From positions 1-10,169 of the forward strand of contig USBM01000062.1 in NCBI GenBank assembly GCA_900552885.1: DNA of 10,169 bases. Reading direction: 5' to 3'. A program made the translations under genes and the position numbers. Position 1 is the stretch's first letter; each line of letters opens with the position of its first letter. Below, one piece after another: positions 1 to 7,423 of this stretch. The notes beneath the pieces were generated by a model, which saw only the letters and a list, made by a program, of their open reading frames with translations, ran no database searches and had not been told where the DNA came from. Source of the stretch: an uncultured Clostridium sp. Its GTDB lineage: Bacteria; Bacillota; Clostridia; Lachnospirales; Lachnospiraceae.

Positions 1-1184
1 GTTATCCTAGAAACTCAGTAGGCATGGTGGATGAAGGAAGAATGAAGAAGGAAGCGTCGGATCTGTTCCGCCGGTTAGGTATTACGGTGAATCTGACAAA
101 ACCGATGAAGAATATGTCAGTTTCACAGCGTCAGATGTGTGAGATTGCAAAGGCAATTTCTTACAATGCAAAAGTAATCGTATTAGACGAGCCTACATCA
201 TCTCTGACAGCACCGGAGGTTGAAAAGCTGTTTAAGATGATGAGACAGCTCCGCTCCCAGGGAATTTCTTTGATCTCTATCTCTCATAAAATGGATGAGA
301 TTTTTGAAATTTGTGATCAGGTATCGGTTCTTCGTGATGGATCTCTTGTTATGACAAAGGATAGCAAAGATACGGATATGAACGAATTGATCTCAGCAAT
401 GGTTGGACGTTCCTTAGATAATCGTTTCCCACCGGTTGATAATAAGCCTGGTGAGGTTGTGTTATCTGTGGAGCATTTGTCTACCAAGTATGCACCGAAG
501 CTTCAGGATATTACCTTTGATGTAAAGAAGGGTGAGATCTTTGGTCTTTATGGATTGGTTGGAGCAGGTCGTACAGAGCTTCTTGAAACCATATTTGGTA
601 TTCGTACAAGAGCTGCCGGACGTGTATATTACAATGGAAAGCTTATGAATTTCCATTCTCCAAAGGATGCGATGGATCATGGTTTTGCTATGATCACAGA
701 GGAACGTAAGGCAGATGGACTTTTCTTAAAAGCAGATATTACATTTAATACAACAATTGCAAACATGAATCAGTACAAAGCAGGAGTTGCATTGTCCCAT
801 GATCAGATGGTTCGGGCAACTGCTGAGGAGATCCGGGTTATGCATACGAAGTGTATGGGACCGGACGATATGATCGCGAATCTTTCCGGTGGTAATCAGC
901 AGAAGGTTATCTTTGGCAAATGGTTAGAGCGTTCACCGAATATCTTCATGATGGATGATCCGACCCGTGGTATTGATGTTGGTGCCAAGTATGAGATTTA
1001 TGAATTGATCATTCAGATGGCAAAACAGGGCAAATCCATTATTGTTGTTTCCTCAGAGATGCCGGAGATTCTTGGAATTACCAATCGTATCGGAGTTATG
1101 TCGAATGGTCATTTATCCGGTATTGTGAACACAAAGGAGACAAATCAGGAAGAACTATTAAGACTTAGTGCGAAATACTTGTAA
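1..1184 (+). CDS. mglA: Galactose/methyl galactoside (Mgl-type) ABC importer ATP-binding protein MglA, 5'-truncated by window
   Basis: This is the cytoplasmic double ATPase that powers a galactose/glucose importer with MglC and an MglB-type binding protein. The frame is open from base 3, so the gene begins upstream; about 394 residues are visible against about 506 for E. coli MglA. The N-terminus, with the first Walker A, is missing. The first ATPase half shows a degenerate signature (SVSQRQ), Walker B (VIVLDEPTSS) and switch histidine (ISHKMDEI). The second half shows Walker A (GLVGAGRT), signature LSGGNQQK and Walker B ending in MMDDPTRGIDVG. The second Walker B has Asp (codon 957-959) where the family normally has the catalytic Glu. 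The switch-histidine position of half two reads SSEMPE, as in E. coli MglA. The end (SGIVNTKETNQEELLRL) also matches MglA closely. mglC follows after 18 bases. RbsA or XylG are the alternatives, but the resemblance to MglA is stronger. Confidence 0.95.
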   Translation, partial: YPRNSVGMVDEGRMKKEASDLFRRLGITVNLTKPMKNMSVSQRQMCEIAKAISYNAKVIVLDEPTSSLTAPEVEKLFKMMRQLRSQGISLISISHKMDEIFEICDQVSVLRDGSLVMTKDSKDTDMNELISAMVGRSLDNRFPPVDNKPGEVVLSVEHLSTKYAPKLQDITFDVKKGEIFGLYGLVGAGRTELLETIFGIRTRAAGRVYYNGKLMNFHSPKDAMDHGFAMITEERKADGLFLKADITFNTTIANMNQYKAGVALSHDQMVRATAEEIRVMHTKCMGPDDMIANLSGGNQQKVIFGKWLERSPNIFMMDDPTRGIDVGAKYEIYELIIQMAKQGKSIIVVSSEMPEILGITNRIGVMSNGHLSGIVNTKETNQEELLRLSAKYL

Positions 1185-1202
1185 TAGAGAGGAGTACAGG
1201 AT

Positions 1203-2855
1203 ATGGGAAAAGATAATCGAATTCTTTCGGCTCAGGAAGAAGAGAAGCTTTTGAAGCCGATTGATGAATATGTAGGTAAGATACAGGAAAAAGTAGATGC
1301 ATTGCGTGTGGATGGTGCGGACAGAGTACAGACTTTGAAAACCCACATATCTCTTGCAAAAGAAGATAAGAATTATACAAAAGAAGAACGCATTGCTGTT
1401 ATTGAAAAGGATAAGGCTGAGCTTGAGAAAGCGAAAGCCGTTGAAGAGGCAAATAAGGCTGAGATTTCAAAGCTGATCGCAACCGCAGAGAAATATCTTG
1501 CAGATCATTATGATAAGGAATACTATCAGAAGGTAGTTGCAAGCTGCGAAGCAGAAAAAGAGATTGCAACAGCGGAATATAAGAAAAAATTAGAAACCCT
1601 TAAGGCAGAGCATAACCAGATCGTTGCAAAGTTAAGTGATAAGCAGGAAATCAAAGATGAGAAGTATGTTTATAAGAATCGTGTCTTTGATGCACAGATG
1701 GTACATGAATCCAAATTGCAGGAGATCAAGGATAGAAAACATGATGCTTATGCGCACAAGTATCACTTAATTGATCTGCTCCGTATGTCTAAGTTCACAT
1801 TCGCACAGAAACAGGCTCAGAGTATTGAAAATTACAAATATACATTTAATACTTCACAGTTCTTATATAAGAACGGATTGTATATTGTCATTATCATGAT
1901 ATTTATCGCATTGTGTATTATTACGCCGGTTGTTAAACATACACAGTTATTTACGATGACCAACATCTTGAATATTTTACAGCAGGCATCTCCTCGTATG
2001 TTCTTGGCGCTTGGTGTTGCAGGATTGATCCTGTTAACCGGTACCGATTTGTCTGTAGGCCGTATGGTTGGTATGGGTATGGTTACTGCAACGATCATCA
2101 TGCATAATGGTATCAATACCGGTGCTGTGTTTGGACATATCTTTGATTTCTCAGGTATTCCGGCAGCAGGACGAGCAATCCTGGCTCTTGTGGTATGTGT
2201 GCTCTTTACAACGGTATTTGCAACGATTGCAGGCTTCTTTATGGCGAAGTTCAAGATGCATCCGTTTATTTCAACAATGGCGAACATGTTGATCATATTT
2301 GGTCTTGTAACTTACGCAACAAAGGGTGTATCATTTGGTGCGATCGATGCAGCAATTCCGAATATGTTTATCCCTAGAATTGGCAATTTCCCAACCATTA
2401 TTTTATGGGCAGTTGTAGCAATCGTTGTTGTATGGTTTATCTGGAACAAGACAACCTTTGGTAAGAACTTATACGCAGTAGGCGGTAATCCGGAAGCAGC
2501 AGCAGTATCCGGTATCTCTGTATTCAAGGTAACACTTGGTGCATTTATCCTTGCAGGTATTCTTTATGGATTTGGTTCATGGCTTGAGTGTAACCGAATG
2601 ATCGGTTCCGGTAGTGCAGCTTATGGTCAAGGATGGGATATGGATGCCATTGCAGCCTGTGTAGTAGGTGGTGTATCATTTACAGGTGGTATCGGTAAGA
2701 TCTCCGGCGTTGTAACCGGTGTATTGATCTTTACATCTCTTACGTACTCCCTTACCATTCTTGGTATTGATACGAACCTCCAGTTTATCTTTGAAGGTAT
2801 TATTATTCTTGCAGCCGTAACACTTGACTGTCTGAAATATGTAAAGAAGAAATAA
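1203..2855 (+). CDS. mglC: Galactose/methyl galactoside ABC importer permease MglC with long N-terminal coiled-coil extension
   Basis: This is the membrane permease of the Mgl sugar importer, working with MglA. It has 550 residues against 336 in E. coli. Residues about 213-550 align over the full E. coli length, with ALGVAGLILLTGTDLSVGR (269-287), WNKTTFGKNLYAVGGNPEAA (414-433), DAIAACVVGGVSFTGG (481-496) and a C-terminal LKYVKKK. About eight to ten hydrophobic segments begin near residue 224. Residues 1-212 are hydrophilic and very rich in Lys, Glu and Ala, with heptad-like runs (about 60-150), so probably cytoplasmic coiled coil. No signal peptide precedes them. The ATG at 1203 is preceded by AGGAG at 1190-1194 with 8 bases between, and no internal start near residue 213 has a comparable site, so the extension is very likely translated. 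It is contiguous with the core with no sign of a frameshift. It is the second visible gene of the operon, after mglA. Confidence 0.93.
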   Translation: MGKDNRILSAQEEEKLLKPIDEYVGKIQEKVDALRVDGADRVQTLKTHISLAKEDKNYTKEERIAVIEKDKAELEKAKAVEEANKAEISKLIATAEKYLADHYDKEYYQKVVASCEAEKEIATAEYKKKLETLKAEHNQIVAKLSDKQEIKDEKYVYKNRVFDAQMVHESKLQEIKDRKHDAYAHKYHLIDLLRMSKFTFAQKQAQSIENYKYTFNTSQFLYKNGLYIVIIMIFIALCIITPVVKHTQLFTMTNILNILQQASPRMFLALGVAGLILLTGTDLSVGRMVGMGMVTATIIMHNGINTGAVFGHIFDFSGIPAAGRAILALVVCVLFTTVFATIAGFFMAKFKMHPFISTMANMLIIFGLVTYATKGVSFGAIDAAIPNMFIPRIGNFPTIILWAVVAIVVVWFIWNKTTFGKNLYAVGGNPEAAAVSGISVFKVTLGAFILAGILYGFGSWLECNRMIGSGSAAYGQGWDMDAIAACVVGGVSFTGGIGKISGVVTGVLIFTSLTYSLTILGIDTNLQFIFEGIIILAAVTLDCLKYVKKK

Positions 2856-2878
2856 TTTGTTTTATTTAATAAAGTGTG

Positions 2879-2922
2879 ACTTGTGGCACGAATTTGTCGA
2901 TAGATGAATCCGTGCCACAAGT
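2879..2922 (+). terminator. 12-bp-armed hairpin after mglC (terminator-like or operator)
   Basis: The arms ACTTGTGGCACG (2879-2890) and CGTGCCACAAGT (2911-2922) are perfectly complementary. After an A/C mismatch the pairing can continue weakly into the 20-base loop. It starts 24 bases after the mglC stop, where an operon-end terminator would be expected. However, the bases after the right arm (GTTTAAAAG) are not a real U tract, so intrinsic termination is uncertain. The right arm ends two bases before the likely -35 box of the next promoter, so an operator or mRNA-end stabiliser is an alternative. Confidence 0.5.
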
Positions 2923-2923
2923 G

Positions 2924-2952
2924 TTTAAAAGAACAGAAAAGTTTGTTATAAT
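2924..2952 (+). promoter_or_regulatory. Probable sigma-A promoter for the response-regulator/kinase unit
   Basis: A perfect -10 box TATAAT lies at 2947-2952 with the extended TG one base upstream (2944-2945). A 4/6 -35 box TTTAAA at 2924-2929 gives a 17-base spacer. Transcription would start near 2959, leaving a leader of about 34 bases before the ATG at 2993. The hairpin at 2879-2922 abuts the -35 box, so this promoter may be regulated there. Confidence 0.65.
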
Positions 2953-2992
2953 GATATATAAGATTTTTTTGGAGGTATCAGATAGGGCAATT

Positions 2993-4603
2993 ATGGAGAC
3001 GTTAACATATAAAGTACTTCTTGTGGATGATGAAGAGGAAGTTATGGATGTCATTGAACATAAGATTGATTGGGAACAATGCGGATTTACGGTAATCGGA
3101 AGGGCGCAGAACGGGTTAAAAGCACTGGAAATTGCAGAAAAGATGCAACCGGATGTCGTCATTACGGATATTAAGATGCCATATATGGATGGAATGGAAT
3201 TGTCCCGTAGATTAAAAAAAGAAAATCCGGGTATCCGGATTATGATACTGACAGGATTTGATGAATTTGAATACGCAAAAGAGGCGGTACATCTTGAAAT
3301 TGAAGAATATGTACTGAAGCCGGTTAATGCAGAAGAGCTTTCCAATTGTATGATCCGGGTGAAAGAGAGTCTGGATCGGGAACGGGATGAGAAATTAAAC
3401 ATCCAAATACTGGAACAGTATTACATGGAATCGCTTAAGGTGCTGCAGTCAAACTTTATGTGTTCATTAATTGAAGGAAGGGTGCCGGATGAAGATATTG
3501 ATAAGTTTCTGAATGATTATCAATTATTGTTAAGGGGACCTGTATATTGTTGTGTAGTTTTCCATGTATCCCAAAGTCATGTTTCGGATGGTATGTCGGC
3601 ACCGCTTCTTACCATGTCAGTGCAGCGTGAGGCAAAAGAAAAGTTCAAGGATAACTGGAAGAGTGAGATCTTCACATATCTGGGGAATGTGGTTATGATC
3701 GCAGAACTCAAGTCAGATGAGGATGTATCAAGATTGACGGACGACTGTGACTGGTTTTGCAAGTGGGCAGAACGTTTTCTGGGATGTGTACTCACTGCAG
3801 GAATTGGAAAACCGTGCGAGGAACTGTCAGCGATAAGTGTATCCTATGAAAGTGCGAGAGAGGCCGTTTCTTATAGAGTGCTCTATGGGGCGGGACATTC
3901 GATCAACATTGGGGATATTGCTCCGAAAGGACAGGATCTGTCAATGCAGATCGAAGATATTCAGATGAATGATCTGTTCAAGGCAATTCACCTTGGAGTA
4001 AGGGAAGATATTGAAAATGCAGTTATGGTGATGATGAAACAGTTACGGGACAATGCTAAGACGGTGACACAGTATAATTTTGCAGCGTTGGAAATGGTAG
4101 GTCACTTATACCGTTTCTGTGCTAAGAACTATGTGAAGTTTGAGCAGTATATAGGAGATGTCAAAAATCCATATGAAGCAGTTCCACAAATGGACGATAG
4201 CACTTTTGCAAACTGGATCGTACATGTGGCATTATCGATCAGTGAGGAATTGAAAAATGCAAGAACATCATCCTTGCGATATCTGATTACGGAAGCAAAG
4301 AATATAGTCAGAGATGATTATGCGGATTCGGATCTGTCATTGGATTCGGTTTGTACCAGACTTGGTGTATCAAATTCTTACTTTTCGTCTGTTTTCAAAA
4401 AGGAAACCGGGCAGTCGTTTATCAGTTATCTGACGGAATACAGAATGCAGCAGGCATTGCGTCTGTTACTGGAAACCAATGAGAAAAGTTATGAAATTGC
4501 GGAACATGTTGGCTATGTAGATGCAAATTATTTTAGTTATGTGTTTAAACGTCAGTATGGAATGTCGCCAGCCAAATATCGTTCGGAGCATACAAGGAAG
4601 TAG
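2993..4603 (+). CDS. YesN-type response regulator: receiver plus AraC-family DNA-binding domain
   Basis: This cytoplasmic transcription factor is the likely partner of the kinase encoded next. It has 536 residues. The receiver (about 5-125) has acidic D12 and D13, phosphoacceptor D59 in ITDIKMP, T87 and K109 in VLKPV. Residues about 130-430 form a linker; 265-300 (AGIGKPCEELSAISVSYESA) resembles the degenerate GGDEF-like domain seen in many YesN regulators. Residues 432-536 form an AraC-type double helix-turn-helix, helices near 447-468 and 499-521, with the typical GYVDANYFSYVFKRQYGMSP. I chose the ATG at 2993 because homology begins there. The strong GGAGGT at 2971-2976 is 16 bases away, so a weak AGGG at 2984-2987 may serve instead. 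An in-frame opening reaches back to 2876 but runs through the promoter. The probable target is the mgl importer or this operon, inferred from context only. Confidence 0.93.
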   Translation: METLTYKVLLVDDEEEVMDVIEHKIDWEQCGFTVIGRAQNGLKALEIAEKMQPDVVITDIKMPYMDGMELSRRLKKENPGIRIMILTGFDEFEYAKEAVHLEIEEYVLKPVNAEELSNCMIRVKESLDRERDEKLNIQILEQYYMESLKVLQSNFMCSLIEGRVPDEDIDKFLNDYQLLLRGPVYCCVVFHVSQSHVSDGMSAPLLTMSVQREAKEKFKDNWKSEIFTYLGNVVMIAELKSDEDVSRLTDDCDWFCKWAERFLGCVLTAGIGKPCEELSAISVSYESAREAVSYRVLYGAGHSINIGDIAPKGQDLSMQIEDIQMNDLFKAIHLGVREDIENAVMVMMKQLRDNAKTVTQYNFAALEMVGHLYRFCAKNYVKFEQYIGDVKNPYEAVPQMDDSTFANWIVHVALSISEELKNARTSSLRYLITEAKNIVRDDYADSDLSLDSVCTRLGVSNSYFSSVFKKETGQSFISYLTEYRMQQALRLLLETNEKSYEIAEHVGYVDANYFSYVFKRQYGMSPAKYRSEHTRK

Positions 4604-4606
4604 TAT

Positions 4607-6430
4607 ATGATTAAAAAGATAATGAAACGGGAATTTGATATTCAGTCAATGATCATGGCAGTGCTTACACTGTTAACGGTGGTTACGTCTATCCTGATGG
4701 GTTTTTTGTTGTATAACCGGTATGGGAATGCAATGCGGCAGATGGAAATACGTGATACACAGACGTTGTTGCAGAGTACTGCGAATTCACTTGAAAGCTA
4801 TCTGCGCAATATGCGGCAGATTGGAGACACGATCAATTATAGTGTCGTTCAGGAGATTGATGTTTCAGATGCACAATTTAATCAGGAATTAAGTCTTTTG
4901 TATGAGGCAAATAAAGATAAGATTCAGAGTATAGTATTATGTGATAATAAGGGTACATTAATTGCGGCGGAACCGGTGACTGTACAAAAACCCGGTGTGG
5001 AGATTGCGGATCAGGCATGGTTTAATATAGCGGTTAATGAGATTGAGAATATGCATTTTTCTGTGCCGCATATCCAGAATCTGTTTCGGGATGATTCTTA
5101 CCGGTATCATAAGGTAATATCATTGAGCCGTTCGGTAGATATTATTGATGGTGGTAATCCACGGAACGGAGTATTGCTTGTTGATATGAAATATTCCAGT
5201 ATATCAGATATTCTTGGAAAGATTAACCAGGAGAGTAATGGGGATTATTACTATTTATGTGATGGGGAGGGCAATATCATATATCATCCCCATGAATTAG
5301 AATTGATGCGTGGTTTGTTGGAAGAGAATAATGCAGATGTTGCAGGTTACAAAGATGGTATCTATACAGACCGGTTAAATGGAGAAAAGCGGAAAGTGAT
5401 CGTGAATACCATAGCGTATACCGGCTGGAAACTGGTCGGGGTGGTTTCCCAGAATACGAAAACAGATAGTCAGGTTCGTTTCCGGTATTATATCATGACG
5501 ATCATTACGTTATTGATCATGATGAATCTGTTTGTAAACAGAATCATAACGAAAAAGATATCAAGTCCGATCCTGAAACTGGATGCTTCGGTTAAGGCTT
5601 ACGAAGCAGGGGGGGAAAAGAATATCTATATTGGTGGATCTTCAGAAATCCGGCATCTGGGGATATCTGTTCAGAAGTCTTATGAACAGATTGAAAGTCT
5701 GATGAAGGAGATCGTGGATCAGCAGAATAAGAGAAGAAAAAGCGAGATTGATGCATTGCAAAGTCAGATACATCCCCATTTTTTATATAATACATTAGAA
5801 TCCATTACGTGGATGATAGAGGGCAATCGTAATAAAGATGCGGTGTTTATGATCTCGGAACTTGCCAGATTATTCCGGATCAGTCTGTCAAAAGGAAAGA
5901 CGATCATTTGTATAGAAGATGAGTTACAGCATTGCCGGAGTTATATGAATATTCAGAAATATCGGTATCGGGAGAGATTTTCTGTACAATATGACATTCA
6001 GGAAGAGATATATTCATATTGTACGGTCAAGCTTATATTGCAGCCGATATTAGAAAATGCCATCTACTATGGGGTTGGAGATATGGATGAAGATGATGAT
6101 CCGTTAATTGTTGTGAGAGGATATAAGAAAGAGGATGATATTTATCTTTGCGTTGAGGATAATGGAATGGGAATGAGGGAGGAAGATGTCAGAAATATCC
6201 TTACGGATAATCAAAAAGTGCCAAAACACGGATCAGGAGTGGGTCTTATTAATGTTCATACAAGAATACAGTTGATGTTTGGGGAACAATATGGGCTTCG
6301 TGTTGAGAGCGAGGCGGATGAGGGAACCAGTGTTACCATACATTTACCGGCAATTCCGTTTACAAAAGAGAATTGTGAAATGTTAGAGAAAGCAAAGATT
6401 GGGAAGGAAGAAAGATATGGAAAAGAATAA
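4607..6430 (+). CDS. YesM/LytS-type sensor histidine kinase with extracellular Cache-like domain
   Basis: This membrane sensor probably phosphorylates the upstream regulator. It has 607 residues. Transmembrane helix 1 is near 14-36. An extracellular domain of about 250 residues (40-290) follows, with a Cache-type segment (YYLCDGEGNIIYHP, 215-228). Transmembrane helix 2 is near 294-312 and a HAMP-like linker runs to about 365. The kinase core has the H box QIHPHFLYNTLE with His391 at the conserved position. The ATPase domain has the N box LENAI (N484), DNGMGM (518-523) and GSGVGLINV (542-550). All catalytic motifs are intact. The ATG lies 3 bases after the regulator stop, with AAGGAAG at 4594-4600. 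The last 14 bases overlap the start of the next gene, so the three are almost certainly co-expressed. The stimulus is likely a sugar delivered by a binding protein, an inference from the neighbours. Confidence 0.94.
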   Translation: MIKKIMKREFDIQSMIMAVLTLLTVVTSILMGFLLYNRYGNAMRQMEIRDTQTLLQSTANSLESYLRNMRQIGDTINYSVVQEIDVSDAQFNQELSLLYEANKDKIQSIVLCDNKGTLIAAEPVTVQKPGVEIADQAWFNIAVNEIENMHFSVPHIQNLFRDDSYRYHKVISLSRSVDIIDGGNPRNGVLLVDMKYSSISDILGKINQESNGDYYYLCDGEGNIIYHPHELELMRGLLEENNADVAGYKDGIYTDRLNGEKRKVIVNTIAYTGWKLVGVVSQNTKTDSQVRFRYYIMTIITLLIMMNLFVNRIITKKISSPILKLDASVKAYEAGGEKNIYIGGSSEIRHLGISVQKSYEQIESLMKEIVDQQNKRRKSEIDALQSQIHPHFLYNTLESITWMIEGNRNKDAVFMISELARLFRISLSKGKTIICIEDELQHCRSYMNIQKYRYRERFSVQYDIQEEIYSYCTVKLILQPILENAIYYGVGDMDEDDDPLIVVRGYKKEDDIYLCVEDNGMGMREEDVRNILTDNQKVPKHGSGVGLINVHTRIQLMFGEQYGLRVESEADEGTSVTIHLPAIPFTKENCEMLEKAKIGKEERYGKE

Positions 6431-7400
6431 GATAACTTTTCTGATTGCTGAACTGTGTCTGGCAGTATTGGTAATCCTGTTTGTAAGACATATTCTGGCA
6501 GATGAGGAGCCGCAGAAACGGATTGCTGTTATTGTAGATAATTCCGGAGCAGAGAAATGGGATTCTTTTATGAACGGATTAAGGCAGGGAGCTGACATTG
6601 AAAATGTTCATTTGATCATATGTAACACAGATGAGATTGAAAATACAGAAGAACAGAGAGAATTGATCAATGACCAGTTGGAAAATCAGGTGGATGCTTT
6701 TATCATACAGGTGGCACCGGGCAGCGATACGGTTGCAATGCTTCAGGAGGTCAACCGGATAAAACCGGTGGTACTGGTTGCCAATGGTATTTATGAGAAA
6801 AACACATCCGATAGTGACAATATGGAATCGGGGCTTCCGATTATTATGCCGGATAATTATAAGATGGGATATCAGTTAGGACAGGAGATTCTGAAACAGA
6901 ACAATAATAATATCAGTGGAAAAACAATTGGCATTGTAAGTGGTCTTAAGAATACAGAAAGTACACAGGATCGAAGGCAGGGTCTGGTAGATGCATTGAA
7001 GGATTCCGGTTGTGAGTTTGCATTTGATGTATATACAACCAGTGGAGAAGATGTGGTTTCTACAGTCAGACAATGTAATGAAGTAGACTATATGGCAATT
7101 CTGGAAACCGGTGCATTGGAACAGATTGGGGAAGACAATACCAATGACAGTATGAAACGAACCAAGGTATACGGAATAGGGCATAGTATGAAATGCGTTT
7201 ATTATGTAGATGATGGTTTAGTGGAAAGTCTCGTTATGTCGGACGGTTATGATATGGGGTACCGGAGTGTTGTTGAGATGGCCCGGTCCCTGAAAAACCG
7301 GTTTCATGGGATTACAAGTTACACGACAGATTATATAGTGATCCATAAAGATGATATATTCACGGAGGAGACGCAGAAGTTTTTACAGACTTGCGAGTAA
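6417..7400 (+). CDS. Membrane-anchored periplasmic-binding-protein-like sensor (Peripla_BP_4 / LacI-type fold)
   Basis: This 327-residue extracytoplasmic protein is likely tethered by one N-terminal helix (about 7-25); no lipobox Cys is visible. The rest has the alternating strand-helix pattern of sugar-binding proteins: RIAVIVDNSGAEKWDSFMNG at the start, a segment near 110-135 with VVLVANG, and ISGKTIGIVSG near 165-175. The glucose/galactose contacts of MglB (aromatic/acid pair, FFN, GHxD, catch Trp) are not evident, so it may bind another ligand or act only as an adaptor. The start is the ATG at 6417 with AAGGAAG at 6404-6410. A TTG at 6399 would add six residues but has no good ribosome site. 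The gene overlaps the kinase by 14 bases, implying translational coupling. This fits a kinase accessory sensor like XylFII better than a transporter subunit. Confidence in the fold is high; the role is inferred. Confidence 0.82.
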   Translation: MEKNKITFLIAELCLAVLVILFVRHILADEEPQKRIAVIVDNSGAEKWDSFMNGLRQGADIENVHLIICNTDEIENTEEQRELINDQLENQVDAFIIQVAPGSDTVAMLQEVNRIKPVVLVANGIYEKNTSDSDNMESGLPIIMPDNYKMGYQLGQEILKQNNNNISGKTIGIVSGLKNTESTQDRRQGLVDALKDSGCEFAFDVYTTSGEDVVSTVRQCNEVDYMAILETGALEQIGEDNTNDSMKRTKVYGIGHSMKCVYYVDDGLVESLVMSDGYDMGYRSVVEMARSLKNRFHGITSYTTDYIVIHKDDIFTEETQKFLQTCE

Positions 7401-7423
7401 CCTCTTTGTTAGGAGGAAAATGA

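Noticed and set aside
1832..2296. 154-codon open frame on the - strand
   Set aside because: It is fully antisense to the conserved membrane core of MglC and has no independent support.
2876..2992. 39-codon N-terminal extension of the response regulator
   Set aside because: It would run through the hairpin and the promoter and has no receiver-domain homology; the ATG at 2993 begins right at the receiver.
2866..3402. 178-codon open frame on the - strand
   Set aside because: It lies antisense to the receiver domain of the response regulator, has low-complexity Ser-rich content and no ribosome site; it is a shadow of the real gene.
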